From NCBI RefSeq assembly GCF_900174485.1, contig NZ_LT837803.1:1503305-1567304 (forward strand): a DNA stretch of 64,000 nucleotides, given 5' to 3'. Every line of letters starts with the position of its first letter. Position 1 is the first letter of the stretch. Shown here one piece after another: positions 17,698 through 27,223 of the stretch. A program made the translations under genes and the position numbers. This DNA comes from Sterolibacterium denitrificans. GTDB taxonomy: Bacteria; Pseudomonadota; Gammaproteobacteria; Burkholderiales; Rhodocyclaceae. Below the pieces are notes generated by a model, which was not told where the DNA came from, searched no databases, and saw nothing but the letters and a program-made list of their open reading frames with translations.

Positions 17698-19191
17698 TCA
17701 GCCGGTTCGGGCGTTGCGGCGCGCGCGCCAGGCTGGCAGCAGCGCCAGCAGGGCGAGTGTCACGGCCAGCTTGTTGCCCCAGCGCACATAGGGCGTTGTC
17801 CCACCGTAGCCCTGGACTTCCACCGTCAGTCCGGCGCTGATGAACGGTGGCAGCACGCCGATGATGCGGCCGTCCGGGGCGATCGCCGCCGTCATGCCGG
17901 TATTGGTGGCGCGCAGCATGGTGCGGCCGGTTTCCAGGGCGCGCAGGCGGGCGATCTGCAGATGCTGCGGCTGGGCCAGCGAATCACCGAACCAGGCGGT
18001 GTTGGACAGATTGATCAGCAATGTGGCTTGCGGCAGGGCGCGGATGATTTCCTCGCCGAACAGGTCTTCGTAACAAATGTTGGCGGCAATCTGCTGGCCG
18101 GCGATTTCCAGCGGTTTTTGCACGCGCGGCCCCGGGATGAAATCCGCCATCGGCATGTGCATCATGTCCATGAACCAGGCGAAGCCGGGGGGAATGTATT
18201 CGCCGAAGGGCACCAGGTGGGTCTTGGCGTAGTACTGCAGCTCTTGCCCCTGGCTGATGGCCAGGGCAATGTTGAGCGGGCCGCCGGGATAACCGGATTC
18301 GCGGGCGGTGGCGGCCACGCCGGTCAGCACCGGGCCTTTGTCCATCAGCATGGCCAGGTAATCGCGCGGAACGTGATCGAGAAGCATCGGCAGGGCCGTT
18401 TCCGGCATCACCACCAGTTGCGCCGGATGGGCGTGCAGCAGTTCGGCGTAGGTGGCCAGTGAGTAGGAGATACGGTCGGCATTCCATTTGCCGTCCTGCG
18501 GGACGTTGCCCTGCAGCAGGCTGACGGTCAGCGGCTCGCCCTGGGGTTGCGTCCAGTCCATGCGGGTCAGCAGCGCGCCGCAGGCGGGAATGAGCAACAG
18601 GACGGCGACGACCGCCATCCACGTGCCGCGTGTCTGGCGGCGCTGCAGGCCGAAGGCGATGAGCCCGGCCATGATGGCGGCGAACAGGCCGATGCCATAG
18701 ACCCCGACGACGGCGGCATAGCCGGCCAGCGGGCTGGGCGGCGTATGGGCATAGCCGCTGGCCAGCCAGGGAAAGCCGGTGAGCAGCCAGCCGCGCAGCC
18801 ATTCGCTCAGCGTCCAGCTGCCGGCGGCCAGCAGCGTGTCGGCAAACGGCCGGCCACTGCGCAGCCGCGCGAACAGCGCGCCGGCCAGCGCGGGAAACAG
18901 CGCCATGTACATGCACAGCGCCAGGGTCGCGCCAGCGGCGACCGGGGCGAACATGCCGGCCATGTCGTGCAGGCTGATGTAGACCCAGGAGACGCCGCAG
19001 AGGAAAACGCCGCAACCCCACAGCCAGCCCAGCCAGGCCGCGCTTCTGGCGGATGCGGCGCCGCGCCAGAGCAGGAACAGCGCGGCAAGACTGAGAACGG
19101 GCAGCGGGAACAGCGCGAACGGGGCGTAGCCGAGCACGCTCAGCGCGCCGAGCAGGAAGGCTGCGACGGGCAGGAGCCTGGCTCTATTCAT
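17698..19191 (-). CDS. lnt: Apolipoprotein N-acyltransferase
   Basis: Lnt adds the third acyl chain to lipoproteins in the inner membrane, before Lol sorting. The 497 residues have an N-terminal multi-helix membrane region and a periplasmic nitrilase domain. Catalytic landmarks are visible: the Glu region VVMPETALPMLL, the lysine region YYAKTHLVPFGEYIPP and the nucleophile NICYEDLFGEEI. The gene overlaps corC by eight bases, the usual lnt-corC arrangement. Confidence 0.96.
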   Translation of the reverse strand: MNRARLLPVAAFLLGALSVLGYAPFALFPLPVLSLAALFLLWRGAASARSAAWLGWLWGCGVFLCGVSWVYISLHDMAGMFAPVAAGATLALCMYMALFPALAGALFARLRSGRPFADTLLAAGSWTLSEWLRGWLLTGFPWLASGYAHTPPSPLAGYAAVVGVYGIGLFAAIMAGLIAFGLQRRQTRGTWMAVVAVLLLIPACGALLTRMDWTQPQGEPLTVSLLQGNVPQDGKWNADRISYSLATYAELLHAHPAQLVVMPETALPMLLDHVPRDYLAMLMDKGPVLTGVAATARESGYPGGPLNIALAISQGQELQYYAKTHLVPFGEYIPPGFAWFMDMMHMPMADFIPGPRVQKPLEIAGQQIAANICYEDLFGEEIIRALPQATLLINLSNTAWFGDSLAQPQHLQIARLRALETGRTMLRATNTGMTAAIAPDGRIIGVLPPFISAGLTVEVQGYGGTTPYVRWGNKLAVTLALLALLPAWRARRNARTG

Positions 19192-20020
19192 CGAGCGGGA
19201 TCAGGCGCTGCGGGTCGACCAGCAGCGTATGCACGCGCCGACTGTCGGCGCGCAGCACCTGGATGCGCAGGTTGCCGATCTGCACGACTTCGCCGCGCTT
19301 GGGCAGGCGGCCCAGATGCTGGAGGACCAGGCCGCCGATGGTGTCGAATTCCTCATCTGGCAGCTCGGTCTTGAAGGCCTGGTTGAAATCCTCGATTTCC
19401 GTCGTGGCCTTGACGCGGTAGCGGCCGGTGTTGTCGAGCACGATGTTGTCGCCGGCTTCGTCGAAATCGTATTCGTCGTCGATGTCGCCGACGATCTGTT
19501 CGAGCACGTCCTCGATGGTGACCAGGCCCGCCACGCCGCCGTACTCGTCGACGACGATGGCCATGTGGTTGCGCGAGACGCGGAATTCGCGCAGCAGGAT
19601 GTTCAGCCGTTTGGACTCGGGAATGAAGACGGCCGGACGCAGGGTGTCGCGCAGGTTGAATTCCTTGCCGGCAAAGTAGCGCAGCAAGTCCTTGGCGAGC
19701 AGGATGCCGAGCAGGTCATCGCGGTTTTCGCCGATCACCGGAAAACGCGAGTGGGCAGCCTCGATGACGAATTCGGTGATTTTCTCGATGGGATCCTCGA
19801 TGTCGACGACGTCCATCTGGGCGCGCGGCACCATGATGTCGCGCACCTGGATGTCGGAGACTTCGAGCGCGCCTTCGATGATCGAGAGCGCATCGGCATC
19901 GAGCAGGTTGCGCTCGAATGAGGTGTGCAGCAGTTCGAGCAGCTCTTCGCGATCTTCGGGAACGCGCGTCAGCAGCGCGGAAAGGCGTTCAAGCAGGGAA
20001 GGTCGACTGGATGGGTCCAT
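19184..20020 (-). CDS. corC: CorC/YbeX-type CBS and transporter-associated domain protein
   Basis: A 278-residue CorC/HlyC protein, associated with magnesium/cobalt efflux or envelope functions. Two CBS motifs are present (VRDIMVPRAQMDVVDIEDPI and FRVSRNHMAIVVDEYGGVAG) and the CorC_HlyC C-terminal domain follows (IGGLVLQHLGRLPKRGEVV). It has no membrane segment and is cytoplasmic, as for YbeX. The block corC-ybeY-phoH upstream of lnt is widely conserved in proteobacteria. Confidence 0.94.
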   Translation of the reverse strand: MDPSSRPSLLERLSALLTRVPEDREELLELLHTSFERNLLDADALSIIEGALEVSDIQVRDIMVPRAQMDVVDIEDPIEKITEFVIEAAHSRFPVIGENRDDLLGILLAKDLLRYFAGKEFNLRDTLRPAVFIPESKRLNILLREFRVSRNHMAIVVDEYGGVAGLVTIEDVLEQIVGDIDDEYDFDEAGDNIVLDNTGRYRVKATTEIEDFNQAFKTELPDEEFDTIGGLVLQHLGRLPKRGEVVQIGNLRIQVLRADSRRVHTLLVDPQRLIPLDE

Positions 20021-20044
20021 GGGTCTGGTGAGTTGAAAGTGAAA

Positions 20045-20587
20045 TCAGTGCGCGATCCGCTCGGCTCGATAAGGATCGGGAATGCGGAAGCGGGCCAGAA
20101 TGCGGCGTTCCTCGTTTTCCATGCGCAGGGCGTCGGCATCGCTTTCGTGGTCGAAACCCTGCAGATGCAGCATGCCATGAATGACCAGATGGGCGAGGTG
20201 ATGCCGCAGCGGCTTGTCCTGCGCCGTGGCTTCGCGCCGGACGACCGGTTGGCAGATCACCAGATCGCCGGCCAGTTGCGGCGGCGGGGCGTAGGGAAAG
20301 GACAGCACGTTGGTGGCATAGTCGCGCGACTGGCCCGCCTGGCTGCGGTATGCGTGGTTCAGCGCGCGGCCTTCCTCGGCATCGACGAAGCGTATCGTCA
20401 CCGTGGCGCTATCGTTGACTGCGCTGGTTGCGCTGGCGGCGTTCAGTGCGGCACGCACCCAGCGGCGCAGTTGCGCGCGCGAGGGCAGCGCCGGATCCGC
20501 GCAGGCGTATTGGACGGCCAGCGACAGACGCGTTGAACGCTGCGCCCCGGGTCGGCCGTCAGGGATCTTCTTGCGCTGCCTGGTCAT
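20045..20587 (-). CDS. ybeY: Endoribonuclease YbeY (rRNA maturation factor)
   Basis: A zinc endoribonuclease needed for 16S rRNA 3' maturation and ribosome quality control. The metal site [11 protein letters not shown] (H-x3-H-x5-H) is intact near the C-terminus, and the upstream region has the expected NHAYR and [10 protein letters not shown] motifs. ATG at 20587 gives 180 residues and overlaps the end of phoH by 29 bases; a longer frame to 20665 would lie inside phoH and is unlikely. Confidence 0.95.
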   Translation of the reverse strand: MTRQRKKIPDGRPGAQRSTRLSLAVQYACADPALPSRAQLRRWVRAALNAASATSAVNDSATVTIRFVDAEEGRALNHAYRSQAGQSRDYATNVLSFPYAPPPQLAGDLVICQPVVRREATAQDKPLRHHLAHLVIHGMLHLQGFDHESDADALRMENEERRILARFRIPDPYRAERIAH

Positions 20588-21545
20588 GGCTTTCGTAGGC
20601 GGCAACGATGCGCGCCACCAGCGGATGACGGACGACGTCCGCAGCAAGGAAATCGGTGAAGGCAATGCCGCGCACCTTTTCGAGGATGCGCCGCGCTTCG
20701 ACCAGGCCGCTCTTCTGGCCGCGCGCCAGATCGACCTGGGTGACGTCGCCGGTGACCACCGCCCTGGCGCCGATGCCGATGCGCGTCAGGAACATCTTCA
20801 TCTGCTCCGGCGTGGTGTTCTGCGCTTCATCCAGAATGATGAAGGCGTGGTTCAGGGTGCGCCCGCGCATGTAGGCGAGCGGGGCGATTTCGATGGCCTG
20901 GCGCTCGAACAGCTTGCCGACCTTGTCGAAGCCCATCAGGTCGTACAGCGCATCGTAGAGCGGGCGCAGGTACGGATCGACCTTCTGCGCCAGATCGCCG
21001 GGCAGAAAGCCCAGACGCTCGCCGGCTTCCACGGCGGGACGCGTCAGAATGATGCGGCTGACCTGGTCGCGCTCCAGCGCGTCGACCGCGCTGGCGACGG
21101 CGAGATAGGTCTTGCCGGTGCCGGCCGGGCCGATGCCGAAGGTGATGTCGTGTTCCTGGATCTGCTTGAGATACTGCACCTGGCGCGGCGTGCGGCCGTG
21201 CAGATCGGCCTTGCGCGTGATGAGTCCGCAAGATTTTGTGGCATTTGCGGCATCCGTTGACCTCGCGGCCGTCCCCTGATTGATGAGTTCGATCAGGTCG
21301 AGCTGGATGTCCTCGATCGGCAGCGGTTCCTTGCTCTTTTCGTAGAACAAGCGCAAGGCCGTTGCGGCGAGCCGGGCATTGTCGCCCTTGATGCGGAAGC
21401 GATCGCCCCGGCGGGTGAGCTGCACGTCGCAGGCTGTCGCGATCTGGCGCAGGTTTTCGTCGAGCGCGCCGCACAGATTGGCGAGCCGTTGATTGTCGGC
21501 AGGCTCGAGCTGGATCGAAAGCGAGGTTGCGGCAGAGTCCTTCAA
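20559..21545 (-). CDS. ybeZ: PhoH-like ATPase (YbeZ)
   Basis: A cytoplasmic PhoH-family P-loop protein (328 residues) that works with YbeY in RNA metabolism. An N-terminal KH-like part is followed by Walker [14 protein letters not shown] near residue 140, the segment [20 protein letters not shown] and Walker [11 protein letters not shown], then [11 protein letters not shown]. It is the first gene of the phoH-ybeY-corC-lnt run; the divergent fadL-like gene starts 198 bases away, so promoters for both lie in 21546-21743. Confidence 0.95.
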   Translation of the reverse strand: MKDSAATSLSIQLEPADNQRLANLCGALDENLRQIATACDVQLTRRGDRFRIKGDNARLAATALRLFYEKSKEPLPIEDIQLDLIELINQGTAARSTDAANATKSCGLITRKADLHGRTPRQVQYLKQIQEHDITFGIGPAGTGKTYLAVASAVDALERDQVSRIILTRPAVEAGERLGFLPGDLAQKVDPYLRPLYDALYDLMGFDKVGKLFERQAIEIAPLAYMRGRTLNHAFIILDEAQNTTPEQMKMFLTRIGIGARAVVTGDVTQVDLARGQKSGLVEARRILEKVRGIAFTDFLAADVVRHPLVARIVAAYESHDQAAQEDP

Positions 21546-21743
21546 GTGTCTTGGCGCGTATCCGGAAAAGCCAAATTCTGCCGGGAATCAGCGGCAATCG
21601 CAACACGCGCCATGCTCGCACGCCACGCATTGACAGCCTGCAAGGCTTCTGAAAGACTGCATACCTGCCGCATAGGATCGGCGTCGGACACCCGCTTGCA
21701 GTCAGCCCATCATCCCGTTTCATCACAGAAGGAAGGAGCCACC

Positions 21744-23171
21744 ATGCAGAAGAACAGCCATTCCCCCTCCCTGGTTCGCCATGCCCTGCAGACACTGCCT
21801 GCCCTGGTTGCCGCCCTGTTTGCCGGCCATGCCGGCGCCTCGGGTTTCCAGTTGCTCGAACAGAACGCCAGCGGCATCGGCAATGCCTTTGCCGGTTCGG
21901 CCGCCGTGGCCGAGGATGCCAGCACGGTGTTCTTCAATCCGGCCGGCATGGCGTATCTGACGCCGAATAAAAAACATCTCGCCTTCGGTCTGGATTTGAT
22001 CAAGCCGCAGGCAAAGTTCTCCGATCGCGGCAGCGTGGCCGCCTATCAACAGGTTCTGGGTAACGGCAACGGGGGAGATGCCGGCGATCTGGCGTATGTG
22101 CCGCATGCCTACTTCGTCATACCCCTCAGCCAGCAGATCAGCTTCGGCCTGGGGATGGGCGCGCCCTTTGGCTTGAAGACCGAATATGACCCCGACTGGA
22201 ATGGCCGTTTCCATGGCATCAAGTCCGACGTCAAGACGATCAACCTCAATCCTTCCCTGTCTTTCAAGCTGAATGACCAGATTGCCATCGGCGTCGGCGC
22301 CAATTGGCAACGCCTGAAAGGGGAATTCAGCAGCGCGGTGAATTACGCCGCCTTGATCGGCTATCTGCACGGCCAACCTGGTCTGGGAGGCTTGGGCTTG
22401 AACGGCTTGATCCCAACGGCCGGTTACGGTTTTTCCAACATTAGCGGCGATGACTCCGCCTGGGGCTATAACCTGGGCGTCCTCTGGCAGGCCACTCCGG
22501 CCACTCGCCTGGGGTTGTCCTACCGCTCCGAAATGAAGTACCACGTCACCGGCACCGCCGGGTTCACTCCGAATGCCAACCTTGCTACGGCACTCGGTCT
22601 GATTGCCACCAACATCAGCCAGTCTACGGCGGACGCCATCGCCGCCGGCCTGCCGACGCGCGGTGGCGCGGTCTATATGGATATCAAGCTGCCGGATACC
22701 TGGATACTCAGCGCCCAGCACCGCCTGGATGATCGCTGGGAATTGCTGGGCGATCTGTCCTGGACCGGCTGGTCGAAGATCCAGTCGCTGGATTTCTATT
22801 ACGCCAACGACAACTCCCTGCTTTCCGGCACGCCCGAACGCTGGCGCGACACCCTGCGCGTGGCGCTTGGAACCAACTACAAGCTGGACGGGCAATGGAC
22901 TCTGCGCGGCGGCCTGGCTTTCGATGAGGCGCCCGTCCCCGACAGCACGCGCACGCCCCGCCTGCCTGACAGCGACCGTACCTGGCTGTCTTTCGGCGCC
23001 CAGTATCGAATGGATGCCGACAGCAACCTGGACATCGGCTATAGCCACCTCTTCGTGAAGAAATCCAGCATTTATGACGATGGCGGCAATCCCGCCAATT
23101 CCGGTGTCCTCATCGGGGGTTACAAGAACAGCGTGGACATACTCGGCGTCCAGTACTCGAAGCAGTTCTGA
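21744..23171 (+). CDS. FadL-family outer-membrane transport protein
   Basis: An outer-membrane beta-barrel for uptake of long-chain fatty acids or other hydrophobic compounds (475 residues). ATG at 21744 follows GAAGGAAGGAG; the frame upstream is not coding-like. A signal peptide ending AGHAGA|SGFQ is followed by the FadL hatch signature, LEQNASGIGNAFAGSAAVAE then ASTVFFNPAGMA. The C-terminus ends in the barrel-insertion pattern GVQYSKQF. The family includes TodX/XylN-type aromatic porins, so the substrate cannot be fixed. A strong hairpin follows the gene. Confidence 0.93.
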   Translation: MQKNSHSPSLVRHALQTLPALVAALFAGHAGASGFQLLEQNASGIGNAFAGSAAVAEDASTVFFNPAGMAYLTPNKKHLAFGLDLIKPQAKFSDRGSVAAYQQVLGNGNGGDAGDLAYVPHAYFVIPLSQQISFGLGMGAPFGLKTEYDPDWNGRFHGIKSDVKTINLNPSLSFKLNDQIAIGVGANWQRLKGEFSSAVNYAALIGYLHGQPGLGGLGLNGLIPTAGYGFSNISGDDSAWGYNLGVLWQATPATRLGLSYRSEMKYHVTGTAGFTPNANLATALGLIATNISQSTADAIAAGLPTRGGAVYMDIKLPDTWILSAQHRLDDRWELLGDLSWTGWSKIQSLDFYYANDNSLLSGTPERWRDTLRVALGTNYKLDGQWTLRGGLAFDEAPVPDSTRTPRLPDSDRTWLSFGAQYRMDADSNLDIGYSHLFVKKSSIYDDGGNPANSGVLIGGYKNSVDILGVQYSKQF

Positions 23172-23189
23172 GGCGTCTCGCCTCCATCT

Positions 23190-23240
23190 TGCCCCTGGCG
23201 TTCCGTTGCCCGACGGTCGCCAGGGGCATCGTCGTTTACT
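23190..23240 (+). terminator. Hairpin terminator after the FadL gene
   Basis: An 11-bp perfect stem, TGCCCCTGGCG (23190-23200) with CGCCAGGGGCA (23218-23228), has a 17-base loop and is followed by a moderately T-rich tail (tcgtttactgttcgttgttt). It lies 19 bases past the stop codon. Confidence 0.7.
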
Positions 23241-23349
23241 GTTCGTTGTTTGATGCGATGCGCTGGCCGCCGCGAGTGTTGCACTGGCTGCGGCATGCGT
23301 ACGGAGCGATGAAACGACGAAATGATGAAACGCAGCGCTCCCAGGGATT

Positions 23350-23378
23350 TTGGCCTGGACCCGCCTCGGCAATAGAAT
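23350..23378 (+). promoter_or_regulatory. Putative sigma70-type promoter of aceK
   Basis: TTGGCC (23350-23355) and TAGAAT (23373-23378) are separated by 17 bases, 22 bases before the aceK start codon. The -35 matches four of six consensus positions, the -10 five of six. Confidence 0.45.
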
Positions 23379-23400
23379 GCTCTGCTGTTCGATCTGAGGC

Positions 23401-25200
23401 ATGAGCATGGATTTTTCTAGCCAGAACACCAAGGCGCGCGACATGGCGCAGGCGCTGGTTGCCGGTTTCGACCGGCACTACCGGTTGTTCCGTAATTGTT
23501 CGGCACAGGCCAAGGAATTGTTCGATGCCGGTGATTGGCAGGGCGTGCAGCGCGCGGTGCGCGAGCGTATCGCCTTCTACGATGATCGCGTCAGCGAAAC
23601 GGTGCTGCGCATGCAGCGCGAATTCAAGGCGCTGGAGGATGATGACAACGTCTGGCGCCAGGCCAAGCTGGAGTTCATCGACCTGCTGCTCGACCACAAG
23701 CAGCCGGAGCTGGCCGAGACGTTTTTCAATTCGGTGTTCTGCCGGATTCTGCACCGTACCTATTTCAAGAACGATTTCATTTTCGTGCGGCCGGCGGTGT
23801 CGACGGAATATCTGGAGTCCGATCCGCCGATTTATCGCAGCTACTATCCGAACGACAGCGGTTTTCGCAGCGTGATCCGCAACATCCTGCTGGACTTCGG
23901 CTGGCAACGGCCGTTTGCCGACATGGAGCGCGATATCGACCACGTCTGCCTGGCGATGGAGCAGCACCTGGGCGAGTGGCCGGAGCGCGAATACAACCTG
24001 CAGGTGCAGGTGCTGCGCTCGGCCTTCTACCGCAACAAGGCCGCCTACATCATCGGCAAGGCGATCAACGGCGCCAATGAATATCCGTTCGCCGTGCCGA
24101 TCCTGCATTCGGCGGAAGGCGAGCTGTACGTCGATACGATCCTGCTGGATGCCTGGCGCATCGGCACGCTGTTCTCGCTGTCGCGCGCCTACTTCATGGT
24201 CGATATGGCGGTGCCTTCGGCCTATGTGCAGTTTCTGCGCAGCATCATGCCGGGCAAGCCGCGCTCCGAGCTGTACACCATGCTGGGGCTGGGCAAGCAG
24301 GGCAAGACCACGTTCTTCCGCGATCTGATCGAGCATCTGCAGCATTCGCAGGATCAGTTCATCATCGCACCGGGGATACGCGGCCTGGTCATGCTGGTGT
24401 TTACCCTGCCGTCCTATCCTTATGTGTTCAAGCTGATCAAGGATGTGTTCGGCAGTTCCAAGGATGTCGATCACGCGACGGTGCGGCGCAAATACCAATT
24501 GGTCAAACAGGTCGATCGGGTCGGCCGGATGGCCGACACCCTGGAGTTTTCCAATGCCGCGCTGCCCAGGGCGCGGTTCTCGCAGGAACTGCTCGACGAG
24601 TTGCAGAGGCTGGCGCCTTCGCTGATCGAAGAGGAGGGGGAATACCTCGTCATCAAGCATCTCTACATCGAACGCCGCATGCAGCCGCTCAACATGTATC
24701 TGGAAAAGGCCGAGCGCGAGGGGCGCGAGGATCGCATCGAGGATGCCGTGCGCGAATACGGCAACGCGATCCGAGAACTGGCAATCGCCAATATCTTTCC
24801 CGGCGACATGTTGTGGAAGAACTTCGGCGTGACGCGCTATGGCCGGGTCGTCTTCTATGACTACGACGAAATCGAATACATGACCGACTGCAATTTTCGC
24901 CGCATCCCGCCGGCGCCCTATCCGGAGATGGAAATGTCCGGCGAAGTCTGGTATTCGGTTTCGCGCAATGACGTCTTCCCCGAGGAGTTTTCCACCTTCC
25001 TGCTGACTTCGCCGCGTATCCGCGCGGCCTTCATGCGCCATCATGCCGACCTGTTCGATGTGGCCTTCTGGCAGGAAACCAAGGAGGAAATCAGCCGTGG
25101 CGTGGTCAAGGATTTCTATCCCTATCCCGAGGCCATGCGTTTTTGCAACCTGTATGGCCCGGGCTGTACGGATTGCGCGGGCAGCGGCAGCAAGGCATGA
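23401..25200 (+). CDS. aceK: Isocitrate dehydrogenase kinase/phosphatase
   Basis: AceK reversibly phosphorylates isocitrate dehydrogenase and so controls the split between the TCA cycle and glyoxylate shunt. The 599-residue length is normal. The N-terminal regulatory half contains FFNSVFCRILHRTYFKNDFI; the kinase half has the nucleotide-binding loop VMLVFTLPSYPYVFKLIKD and the catalytic segment GDMLWKNFGVTRYGRVVFYD, then YDEIEYMTDCNFRRIP. It implies growth on acetate or fatty acids; aceA and aceB are not in the window. The stop overlaps the next start by ATGA. Confidence 0.97.
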   Translation: MSMDFSSQNTKARDMAQALVAGFDRHYRLFRNCSAQAKELFDAGDWQGVQRAVRERIAFYDDRVSETVLRMQREFKALEDDDNVWRQAKLEFIDLLLDHKQPELAETFFNSVFCRILHRTYFKNDFIFVRPAVSTEYLESDPPIYRSYYPNDSGFRSVIRNILLDFGWQRPFADMERDIDHVCLAMEQHLGEWPEREYNLQVQVLRSAFYRNKAAYIIGKAINGANEYPFAVPILHSAEGELYVDTILLDAWRIGTLFSLSRAYFMVDMAVPSAYVQFLRSIMPGKPRSELYTMLGLGKQGKTTFFRDLIEHLQHSQDQFIIAPGIRGLVMLVFTLPSYPYVFKLIKDVFGSSKDVDHATVRRKYQLVKQVDRVGRMADTLEFSNAALPRARFSQELLDELQRLAPSLIEEEGEYLVIKHLYIERRMQPLNMYLEKAEREGREDRIEDAVREYGNAIRELAIANIFPGDMLWKNFGVTRYGRVVFYDYDEIEYMTDCNFRRIPPAPYPEMEMSGEVWYSVSRNDVFPEEFSTFLLTSPRIRAAFMRHHADLFDVAFWQETKEEISRGVVKDFYPYPEAMRFCNLYGPGCTDCAGSGSKA

Positions 25201-25784
25201 GCAGGCTCATCCTGTTCAACAAGCCACATGGCGTGCTGACCCAATTCACGGCTGCCGATGGCCGGCGGACGCTGAAGGATTACATCCCGATTCCCGGCGT
25301 CTATGCCGCCGGCCGGCTCGATGCGGACAGCGAGGGGTTGCTGTCGCTGACCGACGATGGCCGCCTGCAAAGCCGCATTGCCGATCCGCGCCACAAGCTG
25401 CCGAAAATCTACTGGGCGCAGGTGGAGGGCGTGCCGGACGCGGCGGCGCTGCGGCGCATGGCGAGCGGGCTGGATCTGGGTGATTTTCGTACCCGCCCCT
25501 GCCGCGTGCGGCCGATCGACGAGCCGGCCGGACTCTGGCCGCGCGATCCGCCGATTCGTTATCGCCAGGCGATCCCCACCCAGTGGCTGGAGATCGAGCT
25601 GCGCGAAGGCAAGAACCGCCAGGTGCGGCGAATGACGGCGAAGATCGGCCATCCGACCTTGCGCCTGATCCGCTGGGCGATTGGCGCCTGGACGCTGGCG
25701 GGGCTGGCGCCGGGGCAATGGCGTGAAGCCGATGCCGCAGAGTTGGGGTTGAGCTTGGGCCTGGGCTCGACAACAAGATTTTGA
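25197..25784 (+). CDS. rluE: RluE-type 23S rRNA pseudouridine synthase
   Basis: A RsuA/RluB-E family pseudouridine synthase (195 residues). It starts at an ATGA overlap with aceK: MSRLILFNKPHGVLTQF. The catalytic aspartate lies in AAGRLDADSEGLLSLT, and the conserved C-terminal motif is LREGKNRQVRRMTAKIGHPT. There is no N-terminal S4 domain, as in RluE, which modifies U2457 in E. coli; target assignment is by family only. Confidence 0.88.
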   Translation: MSRLILFNKPHGVLTQFTAADGRRTLKDYIPIPGVYAAGRLDADSEGLLSLTDDGRLQSRIADPRHKLPKIYWAQVEGVPDAAALRRMASGLDLGDFRTRPCRVRPIDEPAGLWPRDPPIRYRQAIPTQWLEIELREGKNRQVRRMTAKIGHPTLRLIRWAIGAWTLAGLAPGQWREADAAELGLSLGLGSTTRF

Positions 25785-25857
25785 AACCGCCGAAGTTTTG
25801 CAATAGGCTATCGAGCCGGCTTTTTTGATTATTTTCCCCTTACGATTCTCCTGCGCC

Positions 25858-26328
25858 ATGTGGAACCTATCCTTGAAACCATTGCTGCAAATTCTCGGGT
25901 TCCCGATCGCTGCAGTCGTTGCGGTTTTGGGCCAATCCGCTCCGGCCAGAGCCGAGGGCTTGCTCGAACTCAACATCGGCATTCATCGCATCCATGCCGA
26001 AGTTGCCAACACTCCGTCCAGCCGTAGCCAGGGCTTGATGTATCGCAAGCAGTTGCCGACCAATCACGGCATGCTGTTCGTTTTCGTCCAGCCCGCCGTG
26101 CAGTGCATGTGGATGCGCAATACCCTGATTCCTTTGTCGGTTGCCTTTATGGACGCGCAGGGGCGCATCATCAATATCGAGGAAATGCAGCCGCAGACCG
26201 AAGATCAGCATTGCGCCGGGCAGCCGGCGAAGTACGCCCTGGAAATGCCGGGCGGCTGGTTTGTCCAGCGTGGCATCAAGGCGGGCATGCCGATTGACGG
26301 CGTTGACGGCGCGTCAGCCGGTTTCTGA
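25858..26328 (+). CDS. Exported DUF192 protein
   Basis: A 156-residue exported protein of the DUF192 family, whose function is unknown. ATG at 25858 was chosen over an upstream TTG (25825); neither has a clear ribosome site. A signal peptide (LLQILGFPIAAVVAVLG...SAPARA|EG) precedes the conserved core: SRSQGLMYRKQLPTNHGMLF, then CMWMRNTLIPLSVAFMD and KYALEMPGGWFVQRGIKAG. The core is full length. Confidence 0.87.
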   Translation: MWNLSLKPLLQILGFPIAAVVAVLGQSAPARAEGLLELNIGIHRIHAEVANTPSSRSQGLMYRKQLPTNHGMLFVFVQPAVQCMWMRNTLIPLSVAFMDAQGRIINIEEMQPQTEDQHCAGQPAKYALEMPGGWFVQRGIKAGMPIDGVDGASAGF

Positions 26329-26528
26329 TCGGTTCGCCTCCCTGCCCAATCGCCCGGTACCTGGGTTTTCTGCCGGCAGCGCCGTTTCGGCCTCGGGGGG
26401 AAGGGTGTACCTTCCTCTTTCGTGGGCTACAATCAAGTTGCAGGTGCCGGTTGCCTTGGGCTTGACGACATCGCGGGGTGTTGTGCCGATGGCCGCGCGG
26501 TGTGAATGAGCGCAACGGCCGTGGCGAC

Positions 26529-26565
26529 GATAACCATGGCGATAACCGCGCCGATAACCGATAAC
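26529..26565 (+). repeat. GATAACC direct repeats before the CBS gene
   Basis: GATAACC occurs at 26529, 26541 and 26553, and GATAAC again at 26560: spacings 12, 12 and 7. The array sits directly before the ribosome site of the CBS-pair gene. It could be an operator for a regulator reading one helical face, or simple-sequence drift; no matching factor is recognised. Confidence 0.45.
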
Positions 26566-26583
26566 GACGAGGAGGAACGGCAG

Positions 26584-27054
26584 ATGAGACCCATATCCTA
26601 TATCCTGAAGGCCAGGTCCAGCCGAACGGTCCATTCGACCACGCCGGACGCCACGGTATTCGAAGCCCTGCGGCTGATGGCCGAGAAGAATGTCGGTGCC
26701 CTGCTGGTGATGCGGGGCAAGGAGATCGTCGGCATTTTTTCCGAGCGCGACTATGCCCGCAAGATCGCCCTGTTCGATCTTTCCTCGCGCGATACGCCGG
26801 TGAGCAAGATCATGTCCTCGCCGGTGATTTTCGTTTCGCCGGGCCAGACCAACCAGGAGTGCATGACGATCATGACCAGCAATCGCCTGCGTCACCTGCC
26901 GGTGCTGGAGGATGGCGAACTGGTCGGCATCGTGTCGATCGGTGATCTGGTGAAGGACATCATTGCCGAGCTGGAGTTTTCCAATGACCAGCTGGTCGAT
27001 TACATCCACGGCGGCCACGGCGTCAGCGACTCGCAGACTCAGCAGTTGTCTTAG
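26584..27054 (+). CDS. CBS-domain pair protein
   Basis: A stand-alone protein of two CBS domains (156 residues). ATG at 26584 is preceded by GAGGAGGAA; the frame continues upstream into the GATAACC repeats but lacks a ribosome site there. Domain one contains ATVFEALRLMAEKNVGALLV and IVGIFSERDYARK; domain two has SSPVIFVSPGQTNQECMTIM and LVGIVSIGDLVKD. Such proteins bind adenosine nucleotides and act as energy sensors for a partner enzyme; the partner is not evident from the neighbours. Confidence 0.88.
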   Translation: MRPISYILKARSSRTVHSTTPDATVFEALRLMAEKNVGALLVMRGKEIVGIFSERDYARKIALFDLSSRDTPVSKIMSSPVIFVSPGQTNQECMTIMTSNRLRHLPVLEDGELVGIVSIGDLVKDIIAELEFSNDQLVDYIHGGHGVSDSQTQQLS

Positions 27055-27102
27055 CGGAAACGCTGAACACTGAGGGCTCGACACTCGAATACTGCACACA
27101 AG

Positions 27103-27132
27103 CGGCAACACGGTAGTGGCACCGTGTTGCCG
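27103..27132 (+). terminator. Perfect 12-bp hairpin after the CBS gene
   Basis: CGGCAACACGGT and ACCGTGTTGCCG are perfectly complementary around a six-base loop (agtggc), followed by TTCCCGTTCATTT. It lies 48 bases past the CBS stop and about 90 bases before the next gene. A Rho-independent terminator with a weak T-tail is likeliest; a regulatory leader hairpin for the next gene is possible. Confidence 0.6.
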
Positions 27133-27223
27133 TTCCCGTTCATTTCAGCCACGACGAAAATGGACGAAACCGGTTTCGTTCAGTCGCGGGATCGGCGCAC
27201 CGTCCATGCTGGAGGAGATTGCT

